Assembly: GCA_018907035.1 (NCBI GenBank) | Contig: JACCIC010000005.1 | Location: 1,911,001 to 1,975,000 of the forward strand | Source: Sycobia sp. Sy_11 | Lineage: Eukaryota > Arthropoda > Insecta > Hymenoptera > Epichrysomallidae | Length of the DNA: 64,000 nucleotides | Direction of reading: 5' to 3' | Shown: piece after piece, positions 14,375 through 25,596 of the stretch | Position numbering within the stretch: the first letter of the stretch is position 1 | Layout: the number at the start of each line of letters is the position of its first letter | Made by a program: the position numbers and the translations under genes | The notes under the pieces: model-generated | Told to the model about the DNA's origin: nothing | Database searches by the model: none | What the model saw: only the letters and a program-made list of their open reading frames with translations

Positions 14375-16953
14375 TGATATTGAAAAAGAAATATTTTTGC
14401 GCACTGCAGCTCTGCTGTCAAGCGCGAACGCAATCAAGTATGTAAATTGTACAGCCTGTATACCTGCGTATTTTTACGTATAAAAGTAGAAAACACAATC
14501 GTAAGAAACATTCGAATAAAAGCAATGAAAATCGATAACCAATAAATGTTAGTTATTTTCAAAGATTCAAAAAAAAAAAAAAAAAAAAAAACAATTTCAT
14601 CATGAACCTAAACTGAAAAACTTGAAAATCAAACCCTCGACTATAGATCCCCACTCATATATTTCCGCGATTTAGATGTATTTACGATAAACGCTTTACA
14701 TTAAAAAAAAAAGATGGGGGGGACATTTGTCGTTGCCCGAAATGATATTCCGAGCACGCGGCAACCTATGCAAAAATACGGAAAAATCGCGCGGTACAAA
14801 ATCTTTTAGACACGCTTGATTTAATGTCCTGATGCTCAATCACATTTGCGTGTGCAAAAAATAAAGTATCTCTATATATATGTGCGTGTGTATATATAAT
14901 TAAACTTTTTTTAAATTTAGTATATATATATATATATATATATATATACGCATAAATGTACATGCAAAATTGAACTAACTTACCGGAGACGATCTGCAGC
15001 CAGCCGCAGACGTAGAAGACGGTGGTGCCGCGGCAGAAGAAGAACAGGACCATGGCCAGGATCGAGATCACGGCTATTATCACGGCGATCGCGACCAGGA
15101 TCGTGCTCGCCCTGAACGGCACGTTGGCGATCGACGACATGTCGTCGAGGCGGCCGACGCACTCCTCGACCAGCTCGCCTGCGATTGGACGACATTGACG
15201 AAATTAGCTCGCGATTTTTTTTTTTTTTTTGTTTTTTTTTGTTTTTGTATGTTTGGCATTTCGCCGATGGCTGAACTGAACGCGATCCGGCAAAAATTCC
15301 GCGACGTTACACTTTCCAACGGTCGAGGCTCTCGAATATTATCAAATACGGGCGAAGAGAAAAATTTGCATTAATAGACGAAGTAGTGGCTGCGCTGAAT
15401 GTCGAAGCCGTCTTGGGATCCGAGCCCGAATTTGAATATCTCAGTTTCGCGCCACGAGAAATTCGGTGCGTCGCAAGCGAGTTTCACTCTCCAATGCATC
15501 ATATACGTCAATCGCGCTTCTATTTTTATTGGCAAACGGTAGATTTCTCGATGTATTCTTATTGTTGAATTTAATATACAAATACGCTATTATTTGGAAA
15601 ACCATTACGAGCTCGACTACTGTAACGGAGCTATTATTTAAAGGAAAATATAGTCATGGATACGAACGTGTGCAAATTAGAAATGTGGACTATATATATA
15701 TATATATACATATACTTTTAATGAAAGAGATCAACTTCTCACCGGTGCCCTAACTTCATCAAGGCGCGAAACAGAGCTTCAAACTTAGAGGTTCCCTCTA
15801 TAATTCATGAAGAAAGAAAAACAATTATTACAGCATAAAGACGCGTGAAAACAAAAAACTGCCAAGCATTTTTTCGGTCTTTATCATAAAGTATACCTCG
15901 AATGAATAACTGTATCTGAAAGTAAAATTAAAAAATAATTCACTTCCCAGTTGTTAATTTTTCATTTCGTGTACCGATTTATGTATATCAGATTATATTA
16001 TCTTATCAAAAACCAAACTATTGTCAATAGATAAGCCAATGATTTATATAAGAACAGAAGATACAGAGTTAATATAGGGTATTATTGCTCGAGTAATGCT
16101 AATATGTAAAAACAAAATTTAATAAATGCATTTCAACCAGCTTTGTAGGCAAAAATACCTATACGTATAAATTCTGCGTGTATTATTTATCGACTGTATT
16201 AAAAGAAGAACACAGTGGTTTATAACTTTTCTAGATTTTTATCCGTTAATTCGCGATTCGCGCAGACTTTCGAAGGAAAGGAAAAACGAGAGGATTTAAC
16301 GAGTTTGGCTAATTTTTTACTTGCAAAGTAACTCTCCATCGAAACCCGATGCGCGGAGCGCCGTAAATATTTCGAAACTATAAGCCTGCACCAGCAACGC
16401 GCATCGACCATCGATTTCGTTTCATTTTTACGAAATGAAATTAATTTTCTGCGCGTAAAACTGATTCGGCTTCTCGCCCAATTTGCAAATGAACTTGATA
16501 GAAATCCAGATTAACATTTTAGCATCTGCAATCGTCTGCAAAGCCGTTCCGATATCGAATTCGGATTATTACAGCTGGCTCGTCACGTCTCTTAAAAAAA
16601 GAAAGAAAAAAAAAGAAAGTAAAATCTCATGTATTTCTGGCTCTTTACAAGAGCAAAAACAAATCACTGTCTATACATTAATTCTTCAAACATGTATATA
16701 TATATAGATGCATTATTCCCTGAAAACGGCTTAAATTTATTGCCTCAGAAAATAGCGCTTTTCGTAAGATCACCGTACGTGAAACTGGCGAGCATGTATA
16801 AGACATAGCGAGTGACGTATATTGAGGGGAAAAAAACGTCACACAAAAAACGAGCTTTTAGCGCAAAGACCGAATTCTTCGGCGACCGGTTCGGTGCGGC
16901 TGTGTTTTTTTTTTGGCACAAATACAGACATATACATATCATTATACATATAC

Positions 16954-17013
<60 letters not shown>

Positions 17014-18337
17014 TCCAAGAATTAACGGGCAGTAATCGGTCGGGAATTGATCCCCTTTCTATTTTTTTTTTTTGGCTTCTGAATTTGTCGGAGATACATC
17101 GATCTGTCAAAAAAATATATATATACGCGTTTATAATTGTCGCCAGTTAACGACAATGTCAAATCATCCGTGATACGAAAATCCCGCGGTTTTATCGTTT
17201 TTTGTGACATGTACAAGTGAATCAACCCGTTAATTTTTTACGGCATGGCACCATTTTGGCTTGGGAAGTTAATAATATATATATATATAGCATTCGAATG
17301 AACGCGCATGTAAAGTATTCTGCGCCAAAAAGCTAAAAGCTCCTCCTTATATATGAAATCTTGAAAATTTTGGTAAGGATAAAGTAATGGCAAAATGGGA
17401 TTTTTCATATTATATATCGAATTTAATTCAATATTACTGATGTTTATTGAAAAGTTAATAGGATTTCGTCGCTAGTGTTTTAGAAAATATCGCACAGTCC
17501 GCGCTTTCTATATACAATCCAGTTGTTATGTATATATATATATATTTAATCCGTATAAGTGCGCATATGCAGACAAGAACTTATAGTTTCCAAAGCAGAG
17601 GTTTGGAAGGTTCTATTACCCCGAGTCTAATCCCGATTTGGTGGACGTTTTCTTGAGCGAAATAAAATAACTATTTATTATATTCGCGTGGATAATAGTT
17701 AAATATTTAAATTTACGTAAAAATATATTGGACGCTCACTAAATTTTGTTAGTTTATTCCAAAATATACACTTAAATATGTTTAAAAAGAAAAAAAAAGA
17801 ATTATTTACTGAAAAATTTGATTTGAGACAATTAGGATTCGCAATAGAAAAAAACTAGTTTTATATACATACGAGAATCTGTAGCTGAGTTTATTATTAC
17901 TAGAATCCGAACAAAAACGTGATGTACGGATGAGAAGCTAATAATATCAGTTTCTTGCTTGAGTCCGATAATAGATACGGAATAAAATGTGATCGGATCC
18001 TGATACGATTATGTAAACTAAATTTTTGCACGTAATTAGCCTGCCAGATCCTAATAACAGACCCAACAGAAATGGAGAAATCTAATCAGATTCTATATTG
18101 CTGCATCAGTGCCAAGATCAGACGGAATATACAGTAAAATAGTTTATGGCGTATTGTAAAAGTGTTAATGCTGTTCAATTTTGCAAATCAGACGAGACGT
18201 AAATAGTCAGACGAACAAGAAAGTACATTTGAATGAATAATTGAATTTGACCTTTCGCTCCAAAACAATAATTGCAATGAAATGACAGATTATAAAAAAT
18301 TATCTAAAATTAAATGACATGTAAGGTACAAAAATAA

Positions 18338-18388
<51 letters not shown>

Positions 18389-19103
18389 TCTAGCGCGTGT
18401 ATCAGTTTGCAACGGTTTGCAAACTACCACACTAATCCATTGATTTATGCACAGGAAATCTGTTCTACGCGTTCATCTTGCAATAAAGCATGTTCAATTC
18501 GACAATCTGTAACGTTTCATTCATAGGATCCAATTAACCGAAGGGCATTTGAAATCGTTGATCTTCTATCAGATATTTTAAGCAAAAATAAACGTATCTG
18601 CATAAAAGTACATTCAGATTCTTATAGAATATCCGGTTTCAAAAAAATTCTTGCCAAGTCGAATACTCCGGTGTCCCGGATCCTTTGCTCTGGCCTATGA
18701 AACTTCTCTTGCTTACGATAACGGCCCGGACACTACAAAGACTACATGGTCCTTTTGCGCTCTTTACGCACCTTGGCGAAATTCGACCGAACTCCGGTTC
18801 CGAAGATAAACGCGACTTCGATAGGTCGAACCCCCCGAGATATCCGTATATACGGCGCGGTACCGCGGGAAGTATACATAACTCACCGCTACCGGCGAAG
18901 CTGCACCTCATCCACAGGCCAAACCTCCCGGGATTCTCGTGCTCGAGATCGCCGAGCCACTCGGGGGTGATGAAGGCGACGACCCCGATGATCGCGTAGC
19001 ATATCGTGAATACGCCCCAGAGCACGCCTATCGCCTTCGAGTTCCTGATGTAGCTCGTCGCGTAAGCGTGGGACGGCTCGAGGTACTCCACCTTCGAGCC
19101 CAT
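1686..19103 (-). CDS. LHFPL: LHFPL3/4-like tetraspan membrane protein (3' end outside window)
   Basis: Four minus-strand exons join in phase: 19103-18887 (ATG at 19103), 15178-14984, 4680-4593 and 1840-1686, giving 218 complete codons. Residues 17-46 (TSYIRNSKAIGVLWGVFTI and the rest of the first membrane segment) match the start of vertebrate LHFPL3/4. A claudin-like GLW...C lies near residues 61-67 in the first extracellular loop. Exon 2 holds the second membrane segment and an FFFC start to the third. Exon 3 carries YPLGWDSPLIRAICG, and exon 4 the GACSVRWA motif and the fourth segment. All acceptors end in AG and all donors begin with GT. The last visible exon ends at a GT donor after LYK, so the cytoplasmic tail is encoded beyond it, probably left of position 1. 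Vertebrate LHFPL members are auxiliary subunits of mechanotransduction channels (LHFPL5) or GABA-A receptors (LHFPL4); the insect role is not shown here. Introns are 2.8, 9.9 to 10.3 and 3.7 kb, against about 0.1 kb in the neighbouring DNAJC10. Codon third positions are very GC-rich. Confidence 0.9.
4205..4248. repeat. (AT)n microsatellite
   Basis: About 44 bp of alternating TA inside LHFPL intron 3. Confidence 0.95.
4314..4354. repeat. (AT)n microsatellite
   Basis: About 41 bp of alternating TA, only 65 bp from the tract at 4205-4248. Confidence 0.95.
4527..4585. repeat. (AATGAT)n / (AAT)n microsatellite
   Basis: A TAATGA-type repeat grades into pure AAT units. It ends only eight bases from the splice donor of LHFPL exon 3, just inside the intron. 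Confidence 0.9.
5305..5343. repeat. (AT)n microsatellite
   Basis: About 39 bp of alternating TA. Confidence 0.95.
5898..5929. repeat. (GA)n microsatellite
   Basis: Pure GA dinucleotide run of about 32 bp in LHFPL intron 2. Confidence 0.95.
6250..6297. repeat. (AT)n microsatellite
   Basis: About 48 bp of alternating AT, followed by CA-rich and ATAC-type repeats to about 6330. Confidence 0.95.
6425..6474. repeat. (GT)n/(CG)n mixed purine-pyrimidine run
   Basis: Alternating TG and CG dinucleotides over about 50 bp; alternating purine-pyrimidine sequence of this type can adopt Z-form DNA. Confidence 0.85.
6945..6995. repeat. (AT)n microsatellite
   Basis: About 51 bp of alternating AT. Confidence 0.95.
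7182..7218. repeat. (AT)n microsatellite
   Basis: About 37 bp of alternating TA. Confidence 0.95.
7370..7424. repeat. (AT)n microsatellite, one GTGT interruption
   Basis: About 55 bp of alternating AT broken by one GTGT step near 7383. Confidence 0.95.
8832..8904. repeat. Compound (CG)n-(TG)n-(TA)n microsatellite
   Basis: CG dinucleotides pass into TG and then into about 50 bp of TA. All three steps are alternating purine-pyrimidine. Confidence 0.95.
10263..10291. repeat. (AT)n microsatellite
   Basis: About 29 bp of alternating AT after an A-rich run. Confidence 0.9.
11509..11830 (+). pseudogene. Possible non-LTR retrotransposon reverse-transcriptase relic
   Basis: Two short translated stretches resemble reverse-transcriptase motifs. 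Positions 11509-11612 read with one stop and contain KKLILSQLEA and then SNRRPVSL, like the conserved W-K-x-A / S-Y-R-P-I-S-L block. Positions 11761-11815 read RKKGLQQGIAKFSILFNI, like the G-x-x-Q-G-x-x-x-S-P-L-L-F-N-I palm motif. The two lie in different frames and about 150 bp apart, far less than in intact elements, so this would be a deleted, frameshifted copy. Resemblance is by eye only. Confidence 0.33.
13916..13954. repeat. (AT)n microsatellite
   Basis: About 39 bp of alternating TA. Confidence 0.95.
14082..14121. repeat. (GA)n microsatellite
   Basis: Pure GA run of about 40 bp. Confidence 0.95.
14322..14371. repeat. (AT)n microsatellite
   Basis: About 50 bp of alternating AT. Confidence 0.95.
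14921..14948. repeat. (AT)n microsatellite
   Basis: About 28 bp of TA located 36 bp inside the intron, close to the donor of LHFPL exon 2. Confidence 0.9.
16960..17005. repeat. (AT)n microsatellite
   Basis: About 46 bp of alternating TA after CATATA units. Confidence 0.95.
18345..18385. repeat. (AT)n microsatellite
   Basis: About 41 bp of alternating TA. Confidence 0.95.
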
Positions 19104-19312
19104 CCTGGCGCGGCGCGCTGGGACCGGCCGACGACGAAGCTGCCTCTGGTCCTCCTCCTCCTCCTCCTCCTCCTCCTCCTCCTGCGAAGCTGCGCGTGTG
19201 CGCGCGCTTACACGTGCCCGCGGGGCAGGGCGCCGCTCCCCTTGTCTGTGGGAACGTGCGTGAGAGCGATCGGATTTAGAGAGCTGTTTCGTATATAAGT
19301 ATTCGTGTATTG

Positions 19313-19346
<34 letters not shown>

Positions 19347-19685
19347 GAGAGAGAGATAAGTGCGTGGATCGATTGTCTTGTGGAGGCCTAGCGTGCCTTC
19401 ACCGCGTGTAAGGTAAATTTAAATGCGGGGCACATTGTGAGCTGCGTGCGGGACTGCTCGGTATGCGCCTGCACATATACAGGATACAGTGCGTGTTTTC
19501 TGTTATTTTAATTCGAGAAAAGCGCGCGCGTATACTTTATGTTATGTGTATAATACAGATCTACGACGTGACCTGCGCTTAACCGTACGGGAGTTTTATT
19601 CGGCGAACCCGTTGAGACGAGAGGCGATCTCGCGGCTCTCTCACTTTCCCCGGATGAAAGTACAAGTTGTGATTTTGGAGTCGTA

Positions 19686-19687
<2 letters not shown>

Positions 19688-19737
<50 letters not shown>
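19688..19737. repeat. (AT)n microsatellite
   Basis: About 50 bp of alternating TA. Confidence 0.95.
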
Positions 19738-19740
<3 letters not shown>

Positions 19741-20865
19741 ATATAAAGAGAAAGGGTGCTTACAGAGGTAAATGCCACCCTGGTAGATAGGCGTCGTCGT
19801 GTCCGAGCCAAGATCAACTTTATACAACGATCGTTACTACCGTCCGGCTGATCGACGGATTTACCCGCCGATTAGGAAAATCATACGTGTGCATGTGCGC
19901 GCGCGCGCGCTTCGATCGTTCGGCTAAATCGGACGTTCTTGAGAAAGCTCGAAATTTTTCAAACGAATTTCTGGTAAATTTTACGCATTTGTTGAGACAT
20001 CCAGGCAGTCTTTCGCTTTTACGCGTTGCCCCCCGGGGCATGGAGCTTCGACTGATTCATTCTACGTGTATTCGAGACGACGGGTAATTACGTTATGCGT
20101 ACGACAATAATCAACTGCATGGTCAATCGTAATGGGGTGTTTTTTTTCAGCTTTTTTTTTTTTTTTTGTTAATGGAAACAATTTCGACTTCAATTGTCAG
20201 GGTACGGGGAAGGCGACAATTCAAATTTTTAATGATGATATTAATTTTTTCGTAAAAATTTCAGCTCGAATTTTTTATCAAGTCTATTTCGACGGAAAAT
20301 ATTCAATGGTATTGTACTATTTCAATTGGACGTTCTTTCAAAATCTGAGCTTACAAATCTTTTTTCTGAAAAAATAGAATTGGAACGATATTATTTCGGC
20401 ATTTCAGTTGGGTACGATTAAAGTTATGCGACGCAGTTACAGTAAAAATGATTAAACACTAAACAGAAATGAAGAAAAGCCGTAAATAATTTTAAAACGT
20501 TTTTTTTTAGAAAAGTATTATAATTTTTTTAATCGACTTTTAAATTCAATTATCGTAATATTAAAAGCAAAGTTGAATTATTTATCCGATGCAGTATTGT
20601 ACGGGGCATAAATTTATTACCAGTAATTAAAGGTTTTTTTAATTCGAATGAAATTATATAGATATCAAATGCCAAACTATATATAATTTAAAACGTTAAC
20701 GTATATAATAGAACGAAACAATTTGTTTCTAAGTAGGCGAAAAAGTAAAAGGAAACGAAATCATTACGACACCTATATGTGCATGTGAATGCGTTTCTAA
20801 CACCCGGTAAAGATAAGAACTTTAACTTTTTTTATTATCATAACATTTACTTTCGCCTGCGTGTC

Positions 20866-20866
<1 letters not shown>

Positions 20867-20915
<49 letters not shown>
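20867..20915. repeat. (AT)n microsatellite
   Basis: About 49 bp of alternating TA. Confidence 0.95.
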
Positions 20916-20917
<2 letters not shown>

Positions 20918-22079
20918 AGTTTTTTATAAGCCTTACTCAATGTATGTGTGTGTGTGTGTGTACCGATCCTTTTTCCATTCATACATACTCATACACGTAG
21001 TATATATACTTTCGTTCGCATTTGCTATACATACATATATATATATACCACGAAACACGCGCGCGCATGCATACACATATGTGCATGCTTTAAGGATCGT
21101 TCCGAAGCTCCGCGATCAAAGTACGATAAAACTTCAATCGTATAATCCTTTAACGGCGATATTGTGCAGCGTGCCATATCCCAAAAGGCGCGAGACTGCA
21201 CAGCCCGGGGATCGGACTCGACAATTCTACGCGCAGCTCGGACGACGCCGCGAGCGAGGTAGTTGTGACACAGTTTGTATTAAATCATCGGGGACGGGTG
21301 ACTGGAGATGGCAGACTCGGTCTTTCACCGCGTTCGCCGCCGAGTCGCGCCTTTTATAATCCATGGAGCCCGTACAAATTCAGCGCCGGAGCGATTGGCC
21401 CGTTGTCCGAGTCTACTCACATCGTAAGCGATGACATTAAACGAGGATACACCTACGTATAATTCCGATCCCGCCGTCGATCTCGATATCCCTGCGTCGC
21501 GCCGAAAATCGGTTATGCGCGCGTACATTGTACATCTGTATATGTAGCGATAACGGTATAGATCCCAACAACCGCGCAAGTTCCATAAAGTCAACGCTCG
21601 TTCCATGTTTATGTAACATATACTCACGTCCCGACGATCTTCGAAAACTGCGGCTGCGTGCGCCGTTCCAGAGGCGAGTGCGTTTTGTGGGAGCTCGAGC
21701 GAACGCCGAACTATCGTCGGTGATCCAGCATCGTTCTTCCTCCTACGACGTACGTACACGCGCACTACGCCATCCACGCGCCTTTTCTCTCTCTCTCTCT
21801 ATTTCCCTTCCAGTCGATCCTCTCGAAGATCCCGGGGTTGACGCAGGCTGCGGGATACAGCTGATGATGGCACCACACGAAACACAGTAATAAATATATA
21901 TATATTATTTACATATAAACAGGTGCGGACGCCTCAGCCGGTGACTCCGATCGTCATCGTCGCGACTATAGCTTAACATATATATATATATACGCGAATA
22001 CACACAGGAGCAACAACACGCGCATTGGATTTATATATATATATAGGTAAAAAACCTGCGCGCACGTATATTAGAGTAG

Positions 22080-22860
22080 AGGATCGCAGCGCGCGCGCGC
22101 GCCCGTCTGGCTACCGACTGAAGGCGCGATAACGGGGCTTCCTCGCGCTCGACTATCCTGCTCAACACACACTCCCTCTCTCTCTCTCTCTCTCTCCCCC
22201 CAGATACTACTTGGCGCGGCGATACGTCGCGTTTTTACTTTTTATTCCTTCTCTTTATATACACGTAAATACATGTGTATATTTATATATATATATATAT
22301 CGATATATAAATCCGCAGGCTGGGCGATACGCGCGCGTGGGTGGCCGCGGGACCGAGCGCGTACGAGCGACCGAGTTGATACTGTCGCCGACGGCGCGAA
22401 CGAGGGAGACCAGCGGCCGACACGGCCCGGGGGGGATGCGCGAGCGAGGACGGCGAGCCGCGTCGTCACGGAGGCGGCCCTGACGCTGGAGCCGCGTGTT
22501 ACGAGAATATGCCGGAGAACGCGGTTGGCGCAAAATGGCGTCCGCGCCGCCGCGCGGTAGAGAGGGACGGCGAGAGAGGGACAAAGACAGCGGGAGAGAA
22601 AGAGGGAGGGGGGGGAGAACTGAGGTGGAAGAGAAGGAGGAGGAGTTGCCCCGCGCAGCGCAGGTGCGTGTGTATATGCGCGCGCGTCAGTGTGACTCCG
22701 CTGCGCGCCTGTATGTGTATATAATATATATATATATGTATGGATACGTATAAGAGAGAGGGGAAGAAAGGAGACGCCGTCTATAGAGAGAAAGGAACGC
22801 GCCGCGCCGCGGGAAGTCAAAGCCGTGGCTGCACCTTGTGCGCGCGGGAGGGGGAGAGGT
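22080..22860. promoter_or_regulatory. CpG-rich block, possible promoter or 5' exon region
   Basis: A GC- and CpG-dense stretch set in AT-rich surroundings, with CGCG runs, GA-rich tracts and CT runs (22172-22198). It lies 3 kb upstream of the LHFPL ATG on the side where that gene's promoter should be. No core promoter motif or conserved protein is recognised, so the role is inference. Confidence 0.3.
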
Positions 22861-22874
22861 TTCGACCGAGAGAG

Positions 22875-22875
<1 letters not shown>

Positions 22876-22935
<60 letters not shown>
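22876..22935. repeat. (AT)n microsatellite (about 60 bp)
   Basis: The longest uninterrupted AT tract in the window. Confidence 0.95.
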
Positions 22936-22936
<1 letters not shown>

Positions 22937-23295
22937 GACGTTGACCAGAGGCCAAAATCTGCGGCGACGATGACGGACAGTTTCCCTGTAAACGCGCGTC
23001 TAGGCGCCTTCTCGATCCCGTGGCCCATCTCCCTACCCTAGCTGCATACTACGCCCCCTCCCCCCGCCCGCAGTTTAGTGTTCGATATTTCTGCGGAGAA
23101 CCGAATAATACGATAGATATAATAAAGTGAGGAGTGGCGAGGAGGATGAGTTTTAAGGAAGACCCCCGGCCTCCGATCGTTTTACCGTCCATTCCAAGTG
23201 AAATGAAACTTTCCCGACCTTTCGTCGTTTTAAATATATATATATATATATTGGCTCTAAATCTTTCAATACCACAATAAACTCGGTCGCCCATA

Positions 23296-23615
23296 CTTTC
23301 AAATAGAGACGATTCCAATTCTAGCTTTTGTAGAACATAAGAGACTCCAATTCAGATCAGATTTCGAATAGAGACGATACCAACTCCAAGATTTGAGGAA
23401 GAAGATACAAGCACAGATTTTCAACGAAGATCGTACTCATTTGCAATTCTTCGCGAACAAGATTACAACTCGAATTTGAGAATGGGGACCGTTTGATCCT
23501 CGAGTTTTTGTACGAAAGATAGTCCAATTCGAATTTTGAACGGAGACGATTAAAAACAAATTTTGTAACGGAAAAGATCGAAATTACTAAAATTTTGGAT
23601 TGGACGTCATGCAGA
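23296..23615. repeat. Degenerate tandem array, unit about 28 bp, ~10 copies
   Basis: A unit close to TTTTGAACGGAGACGATTCC followed by AATTC recurs about every 26-35 bp. Clear copies start near 23298, 23328, 23364, 23393, 23416, 23475, 23505, 23531 and 23559. Copies have diverged strongly. No open frame of note is preserved. Confidence 0.6.
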
Positions 23616-25343
23616 TGAGGAATACAATTTTTTGACCAAGGAATTAGTTTATCGTTGAGTAACAAAATTCACTTGGATTTTAATATTTCAGTTTGTACGG
23701 GAATGCTTCTAAACAAGTATAGTTTAACCGACATCGCATAATTGTATTGTATTGGTTTATTAATGGCCGGCAAAAAGATTTGTTACAGTTTGAAGACGTG
23801 TCAAACTGATAATGTTAAGGAAGCATAATCCAAATGCCGCTTAAAAATTTTAGTTATTCAGAGCCTTCACTAAATAACTGAGCTGAAATTATTTTCATTA
23901 AAAATAGAAATATAATAGAACGTATATATAATTATAACATGGTTTAATTTTAACAATTTTAACTGTTGACGTGCAAGCGCCATTAAGTCTTTCCAATAAA
24001 TAAAAGTATAAGCAATAAGCATATATGACGTTATCGTACTTTGGGCTGGCTTTTTTACGCTAATGAATGTAAAAATATAAGAGATGCCCTCGATAAAGAT
24101 TGATTTCTGATCATTGCCTTTACTTCATTCATTTCTCTATAAAGATTCATTTTTGTTTTCTAAACTGATGTAAATGAACGCTTACCTGACAAGTCCAAAT
24201 TTACACACTTCGTATAAATGGAATATGAACAAAACCAATGTATAATAAGATATATCAAGCGATATTTTTACTTATGCAAGGTCAAAAGATTTTTTCTTAT
24301 CATTCACAAAAATATGCTCCGACCCGTATGGACGACGAATTACTTCGGATTATGGTAGCAGATTAAATGTAGCTCTGATCTTCTTGAAAATAATCCCTGG
24401 TAAAGTCTTAGGACTATACGGTCTCCCATCTCCAAGAGCTAGTGTGTACTTTCGGACGAAGACATTTTATGAAATTCTTAGAGTTGCTTAGGTAATCAGA
24501 TATTTCACGGATCTAAATTAACTCGAGCTTTAATTCATAATTGATATATACCTTTGAAGAGACGGGTTCGTGTAAAGCTTCTTTGCCTTGAATTTGTTTT
24601 TTTTCTTCGAAAAGTCAGGTGCAGAATGTATACTTAATTTTAAAAAAAAAAGAAACAAACAATTTATGGCTATTTTAATTGATACAATTCTAGATATAAA
24701 TTCGAATCACACACACACACACAAATCACGAAATAATTAAAATTAAATTATTTCCTTGCATTACTGCAAATTCTGAATTAATACGAAATAAGCTTTTTAC
24801 ATTATTCCCATTTATACATCATCATAATCTATACATAAGTTACTTTTAGTAAGCATGCCTTTCAGTTTTGTAAGAGCACTAATAGCTTTTATTTATGCAA
24901 AATTATAGAAATTATAATTACAATGTCTTTTTGGTCCGTTTATATACGGAAAGTTGTGATGAAATAAATTGTTGTTTATCTTATGTATAATCTTTATTTA
25001 TAAATTTATAAGAAAATTTTGATTGAACTAGAAATTTTTTCGTTTCTATTCTGTATGAATTAGCACAATCGTTTCGACTTTATCGATGCGTTATATTATT
25101 TGTAAAAATTCAGTCGGTATACTATATTTATGTTGATAATCTCGCGTCAATCGGAATAAGTAAAAGCGCATAATTTTTGACAAATATATTCGCGCGCGTT
25201 AGAAAAAATTTCGTCAGAACGGCCGTTCGTTTTGTCGATTTGGAGTCGCGAAAAAGAGGTTTATTTCTTGAGGCTTTGATTGAAATGAATCCGGAAAAAT
25301 TCAGGATTATGCGCAGGAACAAGGTAGGCATCGACCGAAGCAC

Positions 25344-25399
<56 letters not shown>

Positions 25400-25562
25400 G
25401 TGCAATGAAATCATTGTGATTTACATGGGAGGCTTTCATGATGAACGGAATTCCAACGTGTTTCTTTCGCATCCCTTCATTTTCACCTACATACGCGTAT
25501 GCTATTCTACATTTTTTTTTCACCATAAAATTCCAGGCCTCGTTCAATTCACATCTGTCAAC

Positions 25563-25596
<34 letters not shown>

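Larger units (their letters stand above)
4681..14983 (-). other. LHFPL intron 2 (10.3 kb)
   Basis: GT donor at 14983-14982 and AG acceptor at 4682-4681 on the minus strand. It is packed with AT, GA, GT and CG microsatellites from 5.3 to 8.9 kb and again from 13.9 to 14.95 kb. Between 9.5 and 13.3 kb it is plain AT-rich sequence with one possible reverse-transcriptase relic. I see no conserved exon inside. Confidence 0.75.
15179..18886 (-). other. LHFPL intron 1 (3.7 kb)
   Basis: GT donor at 18886-18885, AG acceptor at 15180-15179 on the minus strand. AT-rich, with two long AT tracts and T/A homopolymers. At 17.83-18.12 kb short GATCCGAT-like words recur. No exon is recognised. Confidence 0.75.
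19104..22075. other. Upstream region of the LHFPL gene
   Basis: No coding exon is recognised. A (CTC)n run at 19151-19181 reads as (GAG)n on the gene's strand just before the ATG and may be 5' UTR. A GA run sits at 19327-19350. Two long AT tracts follow. CpG-rich patches alternate with AT-rich sequence. Confidence 0.5.

Noticed and set aside
22211..22820. Long arginine/alanine-rich open frames in the CpG-rich block
   Set aside because: Residue content is what random GC-rich DNA gives; no domain, start context or splice pattern supports them.
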